Shown: positions 12,368-25,293, counted from the first letter of the stretch. The stretch is DNA of 64,000 bases from Hydractinia symbiolongicarpus (GCF_029227915.1 NC_079882.1:7626001-7690000); one strand, 5' to 3'. Numbers and translations are program-made. Notes: generated by a model not told the origin, from the sequence alone.

Positions 12368-15300
12368 ATGCTGAAGTTTATTATTATTATTATTTTGACC
12401 ATGCTGCATAGCCAGCGAGTTGCATCGCATGTGTTTCATGTTACGGTGGATGAATTGTCTGGTATAGATTGCAATGACTGCTTGGAAAAAAATGAAATAA
12501 AACCATGCAGAACAATTCAGTTTGCCTACAGTGGATTACTAAATTTCACCAACAGTAGTGATATCCGCATAATTATCATAGGCTTGTATCATTTAAATGA
12601 GACACTTTTAATTGACACATTCTCTGATCATGTTTATACTTTGACAATCTCTGGCTACAACTCTTCAAAAATAATTGCAGGTCATCGTAATGTTAGTATT
12701 ATAATTGGATCTAATACAGAATTCGAATATTTACGATACATCGTAACATTTCAGAGCTTGTTATTCACCGGTTTTGGTTATCATGTTCCAGCAGCTGTTC
12801 TTATATGGTCAACCACAGTTAATATGCAGAATTGCGAGTTTCGTCATAATGAATGTGCTGCTATTAATGCTTTGGATTCCAGCGTCGACATATATGACTC
12901 AGTCTTTTATAATAATACCGGAAATGCATTACTAAAAGGAGATGTATCAGCAAATCAATCTGCATCATTTCCATCTGGTCCCAATTCTGCAGGTGGTGGT
13001 GTTGCTTTGATATTTCAAAACACATCATATCTTAATTTGAATTTAAAAAATAATATGTTTAAAACCAATCGTGCGATAGATAAAAGTGGCAGATGTTTAA
13101 TTCAAAGACAAAGTTCATCATTAGCGTTCTCTGATACAGGAGGAGGTCTTTTGTTGGCATTTATCGGAACAAGTTCATATATCACTGTTGATATTAATAA
13201 CAATACATTCAATGGTAATCATGCTTCTCTAGGCGGTGGCATTATGTTTTCATTTTATGGTAAATCTGGTTACAATCAAATAACTGTTGCGCATACGTTA
13301 ATAACTAAAAACCTAGGGAGCATCACAGGAGGTGGATTTGCATTTGGAACTTGGAATAAATCGTCTTTTAATCATTTATCCATAATTAATTCAAGCATCG
13401 TTTATAATGGAGCCCGCGTAGGTGGTGGTGGCAAGATTCTATTGCAAAGTCAAACTATATTTTCATCTGATGCTACCCCTGCTGTGCAGTATATAACATT
13501 CACCAATGTCTCCTTTTATGCTAACAAAGCAGCTAGTGCTTCAGGACTGCATCTTATTTACAATCTTGCCGTTGGTTTGAAATCAGCTGTGCCGATTATT
13601 TTTCAGAATGTTACATTTTCCCATCATTGTAATAATGCTGATTTTGTTGACGCCCAACAGGGTCCATCGGCTTATTCTGGAGTGTTATTATCCAACAGAG
13701 TAGACATGCAATTTGAAAGAGATAATTACTTCAAAAATAATACATTGGAAACTCCACTGTTTTTATCAAACACAGAGTTATACCTTGTTGGAAATTTAAC
13801 TTTTCTGCATAACCGGGTGCAAACTTCAGGAGGTGGAATGGCATTAACTGATGTCAGTCATTTGTTTTTGGCCTCGCATTCAAACCTATTGTTTCAGGAA
13901 AATTTTGCCCGAGTCCAAGGTGGCGCCATGTTCATTAAAAGTGTTGGGTTTCCGGACATGGTTTATAAATATAATCCGTCTTGTTTTATTCAATATTCTG
14001 ATAATAGAATGGTTCCACCGTCGAAATGGAACGTAAGTACATACTTTTAATGGCAGAAATTTTCGCGACCTGAAATTTTCGCAAATCGCGCATTTCTCGT
14101 TTGCGAGAATATGTTAATTTTCGAAAATTTCGCGGTTCGAAATTTCTGTAATTGGCAAAGTGTGCGAGAATATTGTTTCTGGGAGCGATCGAACTCTGAT
14201 ATTTTGCGAGTACGTCTTTCCCCTAATTAAGCAAAAATTTTAAATGCAAAATATTAATTAAAGATATATATTCCTAAACTTTGGAACTGAACATATGGAT
14301 TTATAATTACTAACTCAGTTTGAATTTTAGCTTTTTTCAGGTTCTTTTAGGAAAACTAATTTTGCGAATCAGCTAGTGAAATCTCTTCAAGGGACACGGC
14401 GGTCAAAAACAAACATAGACGAAATTCGGGTACTTTGTGCGCCCTCCAGCAACGCCAACGACGTTTTAAAAGATTATATATTTTTTAGGTATCTGTAAAA
14501 TTTGTTAAAAATGCAGCTGGTCTTAAAGGAGCTGCCATATTTGCAAATACTATCACACCTTGCATATGGGTGGAGCATCCGCCATACTTTAATTTCAATG
14601 AAGCACTGCGTTGGAATGGGAAATTTAAATACAGAGGGAATTATCTGACACGTCAAAAGAGGTACACTAATGCATCTACTGACATAGCTACCGATACAAT
14701 ACGCTTTGATATACATTTGAATGGTAGAGTGAAACGTAAAGAGGTAAAAATTATCGCAACATATACATTTAGATGCCTAATAAAAATTATTAGCCATTAG
14801 CCTGTGGAAGTAAGGGTTTAGCAACCATTTTGAACGAAATAGCAAGCGTGTCACGCCACTTTTTGTAAGCACGTGAGAGTATTTATTGGCGTTGATCAGC
14901 TGATTTTTAATTTTTTGACATATTTGGTATAAATACGAACCTTTTGGTCAATACTTTTTCTGCTTCTGAAGTAGAAGTCACTTTGTGAAAATTGACGAAC
15001 GCTTTATCTAACAAAAAGATTGAATTAACTGTTCGTGTTGCTTTAATGACGTGACCGCGAGTTGAGCCAACAACCCTCTGAACTGTAAGACTGGTGTCCA
15101 GTCGTTTTATTTAAAATTCTTCTCACGCCACTTTTTTTTTAATTTCTTATTTTGGTTTTCTTTCATAGAATTTGGTTGCAGCCGCTCCGGGTGAGAGCAT
15201 AAAATTTAAGATACATGCTTTTGATGAATTAAAGAATCCTGTGTATAGCGTACCTGTTGCGTCAATTTCCAATACGGACAATTCTGATGTTGGAAATAAG

Positions 15301-18300
15301 ATGGTCTTAAAGGATCAATATTACATTGTGGAGCCAAATGAGAACAAGAGTCTGTCGTTACAATTTTCAATGTCAAGTTCGTTTTATGACAATATGACGT
15401 CCGGTAAAGAAAAACACATTGTTCATTTTGTTGACAGTTATTCATCATTTCTTTCAAACGCAGTCATAACCATAAATCCAGTGAAATGTTTGCCGGGATT
15501 TTCGTTTAAAGATGATAGCTGTATTTGTAATGATAAAGCTGAAAATATTGTCAGGTAATGCTTCAACATGTGAATTTAGCTCAAATTTGCGAAATTTTGT
15601 ACACAGGCCGTAAGATAGGAAAATAAATTTTAGCGCACATGTGGAGGTTCTTTTGCACAACACATAACACGGGATTGAGCTAAAAATGGATGCGTAAAAT
15701 GCTATTTTATTGTCAAATTTCCTTCTATACTTTACTGAGATATGGTTTCTTAAAATGCTGAAAAAGACCGGAATTTGCCTTTTATGCTGACGTCAGCATT
15801 CGTGTATTGAATTTTGTGAAAAATAGATGTCATTTACACTGACGTCAGCATTCTTGTATTTAAATTTTGTAAACCCTAACTACTCTAAGTTACTACACAA
15901 ATTGTTTTACCACCAGTGCTATGTACTGTTACTATCTTCTTTGTTTAGATGCGGCGACGAGATTGTGTACATTAATAAAGGTTTTTGGGGAAAGGTAAAC
16001 CGACATGGTGAACTGATCACAAAAAAATGTCCTCGCAATTACTGCAACTGTCATGAAAACAAAACGCTTCTCGGCTGTGCTTTCAATTACCGCAACCCAG
16101 ACCTGCAGTGTGCCACAGGACGTACTGGTACATTGTGCGGAAAGTGTAAGCCAGGCTATGGTTTGTCTTTGATGTCATCGGATTGTGTTACATGTGACGG
16201 CTTTTCGTGGTCGATCTTATACCTGGCCATCATTGCAACAGCTGTGATTATTGCAGCTGTCCTGGTTTTAGTTTTAAATCCAAGATTTTCATCACATTTT
16301 AGAGGAATTATATTCTTCGTTCAAATGCTTCCGTACGTGTGTGATCCGAGCGGAAAAGTAAATCAGATTATATTGGCGATTAGCTCCTGGGTAGACCTAG
16401 GTGGCGTGAATGGTATACCGATCAATAGCTGCTTCTTGGAGCAATTTACAAGCCTTAATGCAATTACGTTGGGATATCTGTATCCAGCTTTAATATTTTT
16501 AGTTCTTTTGACTCTATATATTTTGCATAAATTTCATATGGTGAACTTCCGAAGAAACACACCGTTTCAGTCATTCTGGATTTTAATGGTGGCTATATAT
16601 AAGTTTCTGGTAGAGACCTCATTACTGTTGTTGTTTTGTGTTCCGCTTGATGGTAAGTTGGCTTCTTATAATTTCTAACGTTAATAAGACTCATTTGTCG
16701 TTGTCCGCGAAGACTAAATTCACGAAAAAATCTGAAAGTCGTGAAATTTGCAAAATTTGCGAATTTTTATCTCACTCGTTAAGCTTTTACACGCTTGATT
16801 TTTAAAACCTTTTTGTTTCGTTGGTGCTTAACATATTCTACAAATTGAGAGTAATTTGATGCTTTTGAGTTGCACATGGCAGTCATTCAAAGCAAAAAAA
16901 ATTCAAGCGTAAACACACTTGGTTAAACAACGAACGATTTTTCACAAAAAGTAAGAAACGCTCACTCGAAAAAACATTAAGCTTTAAGATAAGAAAGCCA
17001 AGTCAAACTCTCTATCTGAATAGTAAATTGCTCTTTAATTAAAGCTACCTCATACGGGAAATGTAGCGTTCATTGTCACTTTTACGCTTTTGTTTTCTGC
17101 TAACTTAATTTTGTGTTCATGTTAATTTAGTGATACAGTGATTCCTATCCATCCAACTATCAAAATTTCCAAATTTAGCCCCTCCCCTGCCATTTAGATG
17201 ACACAGATGATAATCGCGAAAAACAAAGCGACACAAGTATTTATTTTTTTCGAATTTTATTTCGGCACCAACAAAAGAATCTTCGAAAAACATTTTTGGA
17301 GCATTTTTGTCGTGGCAGTTTGTTGGTTGCATCCTGCTGCAAAAGTAAAGGCTGGAATTCACTGTGAAGGTTGTTTATTATAGCTGGTGGCGAAGCAAAT
17401 AATGTACAGATGCTTTCTACAAATTCGTCTTCAATATCTGCCAAATCTGAAATGAAATAAAAATATGTACTTAAAGAAAATCAGAATGTAGTTTTAACGT
17501 AGACACATCTAATTCACAGCTTCTCTTTCTTTCTCTGTTTAACTTTAGCTCTTTTCTTTTTCCTATTTAACTGTATGTAGACACGTATTTAAAATTAATA
17601 TCCCAGCCTGAGAACAGTCAATAATTTGATCAAAGGTTTAATACTATACAGTTTAATAAAGTTATTTTACCTTGTTTCTTACTGTTTTCGTGTAAAATGT
17701 CACAAGTTAATTCATCATCCTTAGATAGTGAAATTAAGCTTTCCATGCTTGAATACGCGCTGCTGATCAATGTCAAGTCATTTGCGTACAAACTGCTTAC
17801 AATTGTCAACGTATCGCAAGGGGAGAAAGTATCATAATATTCTCCACATCCCCATGAATTGTGGTGGGAATCTCCACATGACAGCAACGAATCCAGGCTG
17901 GAGTATGTTGAGAGAGTCTTATTCCAAATACAGCTGTCATAAAACGCAGGTGGTGTAGAATCAACACTTCCAAACGAATCATTCAAAATGTCATATGCAT
18001 GCTTTACTTGTCTAGAAATATTTTCTTTGTTGACATTGATATTAACATCAACCCAAACTTCGCCATTGATGTCATACACGTGAAACGACGGTAGCAAGCA
18101 TTTAATTTGCTTACTGTGATATTTCATAATCTGTTCAACTTCTTTTTCAATCATTTTAATAGCTTTCCTTTAAAGAGCTGTTTAGAGCACAACTTCTTTC
18201 AGGAGAGTTTTTATGAAAAAACACATATTTGTTAAATGACGTGTAATTTAACGTTAAAAACAAATTTGACGTCAGTTAATCTAAAATGGCAGTTTTTACG

Positions 18301-21274
18301 CTGACGTCACAAGCTAAAGCACGGTTGAAGGCAATGATTTAAAGGTGGGTTTCCACTTGTCCGTTTGGTAGCAGACACGGGAACGGGAACGGGACAGACG
18401 GGAAAAATCAATTTCCATTAAATGAGAACGGGAACAGGACAATCGGGAAAAACAAACTTTAAACGCGCCAAAAGTCAAAACATAAACAAATATGGCAGCC
18501 TTCATCAGTAAACTCAGCAGAAGAACTTTGTTATTTTTATTACTCTATCATTTGAAATAAAGTATGAAGTATAAAAAAAGAATGTGGGTTAGACAACTAT
18601 TCATGAAAAGGCAAAAAAAAGGAGCATTCAATGTGCTAATTAAAGATAAGGTACTGTATGGTCAAGAGTATTTTTTCAAGTACTTTCGAATGACTCCTCT
18701 AATAAGTATGAAGATTTGCTGAAACTTATTGCCCCAGCTATAACGAAATGTTCTATCAAACGTGAAGCAATTGGACTGAACTGTTGAATTTCCCAGTCTC
18801 TCTCGTGTTGTTGTCCCAGTTCTAGTTGTTGATGTTGTTGTGATGTAGTATGAATAGCTGCTGCTGGTCGATCTTCTTGTTCTAGAGTTTCTGCTATAGT
18901 TCTGTTATCACTAACGAGCAGCTCCGTGGTCTGTTCCTGTCGCAAATACCGTTGATTTGCCATGATGAAAGCATCCTCCTCTGCATTATACAATTCTGTA
19001 TCAAATTCTTTATCTGTCTCTGTGTACTCCGCCATCTTGAAATAAGTTTGTTTTGACGAGCGTAGAAAAGCAACATCAACAGAAAGATAAAATGCTACGC
19101 TTGCAAAAATACTACAATCTGATTGGTTAGTAAATTTCCTGTCCCGTTACGCAGCGGGAAAAAATTGAACTCGATTCAACTTTTTCCCGGGACAAAACGT
19201 ACGACAAAATTATCCCGTGGGACAACAAGAAAATCGTAATGCGCATGCTCACGTGATTATTATCCCGTTTTGCTACCAAACGGATAAGTGGAAACCCACC
19301 TTAACGCTCACAACATTTAGGATGGACGTTGGCGAATGGTTGCTATCAGCCGACATTTACGATGGATGTGAATGCTTCTTTTTATTCTCCACCCAAATAA
19401 AATAAAGTTTAGGTTAAGCGCTTTATTTTTATTTTTGATTTATTAGTAGTAATGCACAAAAACAACAACAAACTAATTAATTCCGTGCGATAAGTCCTAA
19501 TATGGTCTTCTGGGAAACTATATCCGTGCGAAAATTAATCCACCTAAAGCGTATGTCCGACAACAGTCTGACATTTTTTGTCCGATAGCAGTTTTTTGTC
19601 GACAGTTTTCCTTGATAATGCATGTCGGAAACTTTTCTTTATTTTTAGGTTCCTATGTATTTTTCTTTGACGGAAATGTCCAATGTTACAAGAATGTTCA
19701 CCTTGTGATGACGATTGTAGCAAGTGCTGTGTTGTTACTTGTGGTGGTACCTTTACCTATCGTGATTCTTCTTATTGTATTTGGTGTACTGCCAGTCGGG
19801 CCTGTCATAACAGATGCTCTAGCTCAAGGCTTAAGGTAAAAGCGAGCATTACTCTTTTGTGCTTGATTAGGGGGGGGGGGGGTTCGAATAAGCAGGAGGT
19901 AATCCGGGGAAAATTTCTAAAAGTGCTGGTAAAATGGGGGGGGGGTGCGAGAGATAAAACGACTAACAAAAAATAAACTAAAACTAGTTATTAGTGTCGC
20001 ACACACACAAGTCGATACATTTGTTAGGGTTCAAACGGATACTTTGCAGAGCAAGTTTTCGCGGATTTCATTTCGCGATTTGTGAGTCTATTTGAAAAAA
20101 AAAAATTTCGTAAAAATTTTCTTTTATTGTAAAACTCACGATCGCTTTCTGGCAAACTAAGACGAAATGGACGGGCTTCAATTGACAGAATTTTTAGGGG
20201 GCGTTATTTACGCGAAATTGATCGACCTTTAAAAAATGGGTAAAAATTGTATAATGCCTAATGAAGTTTCCTTTCGGTTATCTCAATTCCAGGAAACATG
20301 TGCGATGGTGGTGGGCTGTAGATTTCATTCGTCGTATTGTTTTTATTGCTGTATACGTGTTCACTCCTGATTGGCAGATGAAGCAGGTATGTGCGATCTG
20401 TTTTTTTTTTTGAAAAAATACTAAAACCTGGAACTTGAAGGATTATAGTGAAACTCACTACTGTTAGAAATGGGGACGCTTTATTTTTGAACATATTTTG
20501 TGCGGAGTCAAATGTTTTAGGTGGACTTTTGTAATCATTTGGTGCTATATACAACATGCGTGCTATTATTTGCTAAGATTTGTCGACTTCAGTCGTTTAG
20601 GGAACGTTTCAGCCGTCACGGGTTACCGCAGCAGTCAACCTCGTACCAGGACCTGTTAGGCTTGTTATGTTTGGACCAGGCTGTCCAAATATAAAAGCCT
20701 AATAAGTCAGCGAATATTATATTTAGGCGACGTGTATTAGATAGCTGTGACAGAAACTTATTTGGTTGGAACAAACAACACAAGTAATGAATTATTTCTC
20801 GTTTAGACAACTCTTATCGTCTGTTGCGTTTTGACATTAGTTTTTCACATGCAAATGCATCCTTATCGCAACAAAATGGCAAACATGGGAGAATCCTTCT
20901 TGTTGCTATGTTTAACCTTACTCGTGACTATCGTTGCCACACCTAAGGGTAATGAAGCTCAAGATTATATCTTAGCGGCTGTTGCGATTTCCGCGACAAC
21001 TTATTGCATCTTGATCACCCTGTACTTATGGATCATGTTTTTCGTGAAAGTTTGTAGAACGCGCGCATATTACCAACTGGAAGAGAAAGACGAAGAGACG
21101 GACGACGAAGAAGTTTATAATGAGAGTCCTGTTCGAAGGCTGGCGACACCTCACGAAAAACTGAAATTTCCCAATTCTCCGATTGAAAGAATGATAAAAG
21201 AGCGCGGTAAGTATAACAGTAAGCGCGTCGTTCCATCTCCGACATACATTCGGTCAGATCTCAAGGACTTTTAA
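12368..21274 (+). CDS. Signal-peptide beta-helix ectodomain plus multi-pass membrane protein, 7 coding exons
   Basis: Exons by hand: 12368-14032, 14489-14743, 15169-15554, 15949-16652, 19649-19835, 20293-20386 and 20807-21274. All introns are GT-AG, all phases join, and the total is 1,252 codons. The protein begins with a hydrophobic signal peptide (MLKFIIIIILTM). About 530 residues of right-handed beta-helix/Pmp-like repeats follow, with recurrent GGG and NNTFNGN-type motifs and many N-glycosylation sites. Next come a beta-rich segment and a Cys-rich stalk (RTGTLCGKCKPGYGL, then CVTCDG). About eight membrane spans begin near residue 855, and the acidic/basic cytoplasmic tail is about 70 residues. 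The layout indicates a plasma-membrane protein with a large extracellular adhesive or ligand-binding part. Proteins with the LCGKC motif before membrane spans are, to my knowledge, an expanded and functionally uncharacterised family in sponges, cnidarians and choanoflagellates. The ATG is chosen because the signal peptide follows it directly. Function is unknown. Confidence 0.85.
14055..14230. repeat. TTCGCG-rich intronic repeat
   Basis: Intron 1 of the beta-helix gene holds repeated, mutually inverted words such as TTTTCGCGA, GCGAGAATA and TTTCGCGG. Related TTCGCGAAA/TCGTGAAAT patches occur near 16700-16765, 20045-20110, 21825-21910 and 27620-27775. It is a dispersed, strongly eroded repeat rather than part of the gene. 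Confidence 0.5.
15787..15877. repeat. 52-bp tandem duplication centred on CTGACGTCAGCATTC
   Basis: Two adjacent copies in intron 3 of the beta-helix gene start at 15787 and 15839 and share CTGACGTCAGCATTC, TTGTATT/GTGTATT and AATTTTGT. Each contains the full TGACGTCA palindrome (a CRE-type site in animals). It could be an intronic element or a repeat fragment. Confidence 0.6.
17241..18154 (-). CDS. Unknown protein in an antisense gene nested in intron 4, 2 exons
   Basis: Exon 1 is 17671-18154 (ATG at 18154) and exon 2 is 17241-17446. The donor GTAAAATAAC and acceptor TTATTTCATTTCAG join in phase to give 229 codons with no stop. The gene lies wholly inside the 3-kb fourth intron of the beta-helix gene, on the opposite strand. 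The protein has no signal peptide, a Ser/Asp/Tyr-rich middle (about residues 70-155) and a Lys/Arg/Cys-rich end (RRFFCWCRNKIRKK). I do not recognise the family. Two TGACGTCA-type palindromes lie 113-155 bp upstream of the ATG. It could be a lineage-specific gene or an old transposon-derived frame. The clean splice junction in phase is the main reason to believe it. Confidence 0.5.
18343..19301. mobile_element. Harbinger-like inverted-repeat element with TAA target duplication
   Basis: The left end AGGTGGGTTTCCACTTGTCC, continuing GTTTGGTAGCA, matches the reverse complement of the right end (19271-19301) with one difference over about 31 bp. TAA flanks both sides (18340-18342 and 19302-19304). 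A 3-bp TWA duplication is the signature of PIF/Harbinger insertion. Inside each end are repeated CGGGA/TCCCG words, such as GGGAACGGGAACGGGACAG at about 18380, probably transposase binding sites. No Harbinger nuclease is encoded, so the copy is non-autonomous. Confidence 0.8.
18676..19035 (-). CDS. 119-codon unknown frame carried by the Harbinger-like element
   Basis: Starts ATG with MAEYTETDKEFDTEL and continues Glu/Gln-rich (TTSQQHQQLELGQQHERDWE), ending in a hydrophobic stretch before the stop. It does not resemble a DDE nuclease or an obvious Myb/SANT partner protein. It may be a fragment of the element's second gene, a captured exon or a chance frame. Its position centred inside the element, clear of both inverted ends, is compatible with a transposon gene relic. 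Confidence 0.35.
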   Translation of the reverse strand: MAEYTETDKEFDTELYNAEEDAFIMANQRYLRQEQTTELLVSDNRTIAETLEQEDRPAAAIHTTSQQHQQLELGQQHERDWEIQQFSPIASRLIEHFVIAGAISFSKSSYLLEESFEST

Positions 21275-22136
21275 AAACGAAAAGTTCTTACAAATATGGA
21301 TCAATATTTTCAGTTTTGTGAGTTTAATTTCTGAAGTATTATATAAATTTAAAAACGACAATTTCCTAACTATATGAGTCAAATTTTTTCTTTTATATCT
21401 ATTAGTATTTTTTTATTGGGGTTAATTCTTCAAATCCCTTAAATCCTTAAGCGTAAGAGGGGCGGTCATATATGTATCTCTAATTGATAGTTCGTTCAGA
21501 GATTCTAAGTTTATTCACGTTTTTAATAGTGCAATTTACCAAAATCTCATGGGTTTGGTTTGCTTTGTGTCGTATTAAATTATTGCTTACGTGCGAAAAA
21601 AGAACTAACGCTTGTTCTTTATATAGAATATTTAGTAATAGGACTAAAACTTTTCACGTCTTATTAAAAATAAATCAATAGGGGTGGTAAACTCCTTTTC
21701 CTTTTCCTCGAATGTAAGTGCATATCGCTTCCAACTGATTCCCTTCCTCAATTGTAAATAATAGAGGATTCAAGTCATGAATTGGATCGATGGGTGGTAG
21801 ATTTTGCTATAGCATTGCAGGAATAAAATTTCGAGATTTGTGATAACGAATATTTCGTGATTTTCACAGATCAATTTTTTAGTGGAACAAAATCACAAAA
21901 GTTTGTTTCGCGACATTTTCTACCTTTAAATTATTTTTTCATTTTTTTGTATGTTTTTATATATATTTTGCACTATTTTTAACTTACTGGTTACTATTTC
22001 ATTTTGGGGCCTAATTTTTATATTAAATTATTTTACTGTAAGTTATATATTTATAATGAAGATGAAAATACTTTGATAAAAGCATTATCTTAAGTGTTAT
22101 TTAGTCTTTATAATCCAGACTTTACAATGTAACTTA
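21275..22136. other. 3' flank of the beta-helix gene
   Basis: No gene is seen. A possible poly(A) signal, AATAAA, lies at 21669-21674, about 395 bp after the stop codon. Around 21825-21910 there is an eroded patch of the TTCGTGAT-type repeat also found in the introns. Confidence 0.4.
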
Positions 22137-22635
22137 TAGTGAGGGCCACTATGTAATTTCGTGTGCACATGTGTGTTAAAAGTGATTTTTTGATTTAAAG
22201 TTGTTCCTTAGGTCCCAAATTACCAAAAAAATATGGGTGGCAAAAATTTTTGTCCCATCGGACCAAATTAGATGACGTCATCACTTTTACAGTCAGCAAA
22301 AAAATAATTTCACATTTATATGCCATATTATATATCGTTGGAAAGAGGAGATCGAGTGGATCAAAAAAAATGTAAGAACCATGTCTTCAAAACGTAACGT
22401 TCGAAAGATATTACTATTCAAACTTTGTACAAATTACAGACCGGTAATTTACTGACCCAGCACAAAAATGACTATAACCTGCTCAATAGCGAAGTTTTTT
22501 TGTTGAATTTTAGTATGGTATTGGGTCACCCTAATGTCTTTCTGTTTGATCAAAATTTATTGTTCAAATCACTTCAAGGGATAATTTACAGACCAGTAAT
22601 TTACAGACCAAAGCACGTGTTTAGTTGTTTACTTT
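22137..22635 (+). repeat. Left terminal inverted repeat of the 4.8-kb transposon
   Basis: Landmarks from the outside in: TAGTGAGGGC, GTGTGCACATGTGTG, ATGACGTCATC at 22272, GATCGAGTGGATC, and CAGACCAAAGCACGTG before 22621. Each is found in reverse order and complement in the two right-arm segments. Confidence 0.9.
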
Positions 22636-22723
22636 CTTTCTTTTCACAAATTTCACAAAGTTAAAAAAATTGCTGAAAATAATGACAAAAAACAACTTCA
22701 GCAATGCTTGTACAATGTTTCAT

Positions 22724-25293
22724 TCACTCATCATCACTAGAACTATATTCATCTGACTCGGATTCATCGCTTGCGCCACCACTGTTTTGACACGTCGTAC
22801 ATTTACACATGTCAGTGCACAAAAAACCATTTTTACGGCATTTACATCGGTTGGATATGCAACTTGTTTTGCAATTACAAGAACTTAACTCGATGAGTGC
22901 CAACGGTGCAGGAAGTTCATCAGTCATTATGGGGGATAAGTTACCGACTTCATCTGTATCCAATCCGTCACGCAAATACACTCTGAATAGCGCAAGGTAC
23001 ATTACCATATATGCTTCCATACATCTCTTCATATGCTTCCCATTTATTATCTGCGTTAAAGTTGTTTCGCCGTATATGCCTGCCTCAACAAATAATTTGT
23101 CAATTCCACTTCCATCAATGTATTTTCCAATCGTTTTTAAAGCTGCAAAAACAATGTGCAATTCACCCAAACGGAATACGAAATTTTCACTGATGTGCTT
23201 TTTTTTTCGAAGCTGCATACACTTACTATACAACTGGAGATCAAGTGTTACAATCGTTTTGTTTTCTCCTGTGACTTTGACATTGATCCCTTGCACAATT
23301 TGTAGCGCTGTGTAAAGATTTGACCAATCTGTGGGAGTGCCAGGATAGAGAGGAAGACCCTGGCATGTTGATATTTCAACTTTGTCTGTAACCAGTGAAT
23401 TATAAGCAGCCCAAGTTGGCAAGCTTCCAATTCTTTCGTCATCCACTGTCTGATAGAATGACCATGCTAGATCTTCTTTGATATAGTGCTTAGCTTCGAG
23501 ATCATTGCCTAATATTTCAAACTTTGGGAACTTTTCATCAGGAAGAATTGGTTTCTCACATGACAATGTTTGGTTGAATTGATTATGGATGAATTTCATT
23601 TTTGTATCACTATGGCGTGGAATTTCAAGATGTTCGATGCTCTTTATACCCTTTTGAAAAAGTATTTGACCAGTTCCATGAAATTCATTTTTACCATCTG
23701 GAGTGTCATTTTTGAAATCAGTATTATCAACTGCAAAGTGAATTGGCACTCCTTTTTTGATATTTGGGGGAACATATATCCCGTCATTTTCTTTCATTTT
23801 CTCTGAAACTGCATTAGCTAATTCTGTTTCAATTTTCACGATTTTATCGTAGCTAACAGTTAAGTTAAGATCAGATAAACAATCTAACACCTTTTTACTC
23901 CTAGTCTCTTTATAGATATGAAGACCTAATCCGACTGTCAAGGGTGTTTCACGATTATTTCTGAATGCTCCATCACTGGTTGCTATTTTTTGCTTGTGGT
24001 TGCTTTGCCTATTTGTTTTCAAACAATTAATAATGACTTGACATATGTTACTAACACAGTTGTCGATCGAAGATGCTCTTCTGTTTGAAGTGTCAATGCT
24101 TTTTCTTGGACCAATTATCAACCATCTGATGAGTGACTGCAACAACTTTGGTACAACAAATCCGTCATAACTGCTATTAAATTGCCATGGTTGTTGTTTG
24201 AGAAGTTGTTCACGCACTAGTTTTGCGCACTCGAATATTGTAGCGACATCATCTACGGGGTTTTGAAAGTTCAACTCGATTGCTTTTGATTGCGTCTGGG
24301 TTGTACAAATTCTTTCTGATTCTGTTCTTGATGGAGGTCTTGAAAACACTATGTCCTCAATATTTTCTGTTAACAAGTGCTTTAAATATCGCTTGTAATT
24401 GATTTGGTTGCTTTCGGAGTTTCCCATTAAGTTGTTGTATGTATAGTTAACATCGTTCATACTTATTACGTTGTCTTGTGATTCTCCCAATAAATGTTTG
24501 ATTATGTTAATTATTTCAACATCTGCAAGTGCGCGGTCTGTATCTTCCATATTTTGTAGCTGTGATATGTCTTGATGTAATGCTAAAGCCTCTCTCTGAA
24601 CCTTCACCCAACATGCTAAATGATATTGGGCATCATTTGCTATAGCATCAGCGTTAGGAATATTGTTCATACGGATGAAAAATGATTTATTTGCTATAAG
24701 CTTCGAGACCTCCAGCATCTTTGTTGCTACCGTCTTAGACATAACTTTATGTATCTTTCCTCCCCTTTCTTGACAAATAATGCAAAGGTGTTTTTGAAAC
24801 ATAATTCCACTTGAGCGCAACGTTTTTTTTTCATTTTGTTTCACAGATACAACAAATGATGGGCTAAAACTGTCCGAAGACTCTTTTGATACTGGCCGTT
24901 TCTTTAACCTGTCTATCTCTGTTTTATTTGTGGCCATTTTGTAACAATCAGAATGGTATGAAGACTTTCCTTCAACAAGCTGTACAATATCATATGACTT
25001 CAGTTTTTCCCAACAATCTAGATATTTCGAATCACCACAACTAACTCTTTCCTCCAGACATGATAATAACTTTTTCAAATACTGGTCTTTTGGGTTGCCA
25101 ACATTCTAAACAAAATACGACATCTTGGTCAAAGTATCAAACAAAAATCTTTCTCTCAAAACTCTCAGAACTCAGAACAGGAATGGGAAAAAATGTTTAA
25201 GTAAGGCGGTACCTTTTTTGATGTATCTTTCTGACACACTATACATTTCCCAAAATCCAGCACATTTATTGTTTTTACACAGTTAACATCCAT
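22724..25293 (-). CDS. Transposon-encoded protein with N-terminal zinc-binding modules and C-terminal CXC cluster
   Basis: Exon 1 is 25213-25293 (ATG at 25293, 27 codons) and exon 2 is 22724-25105. Donor GTACCG and acceptor TTTGTTTAG join in phase 0, giving 820 residues. Exon 1 supplies CIVC, which with SYHSDCYK in exon 2 completes a first C-C-H-C-like module. A second follows (CIICQERGG, then YHLACW). The middle contains AVDNTDF, PDGKNEFHGT and other aspartate-rich motifs that could hold catalytic acids. The C-terminus is a dense cysteine cluster (CNCKTSC, CKCRKNG, CKCTTC), like tesmin/TSO1 CXC motifs, then an acidic tail. Similar CXC-tailed proteins are common as unnamed predicted proteins in cnidarians and other animals. 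Its place between long inverted repeats indicates a transposase, but the catalytic residues are inferred, not established. Confidence 0.75.
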
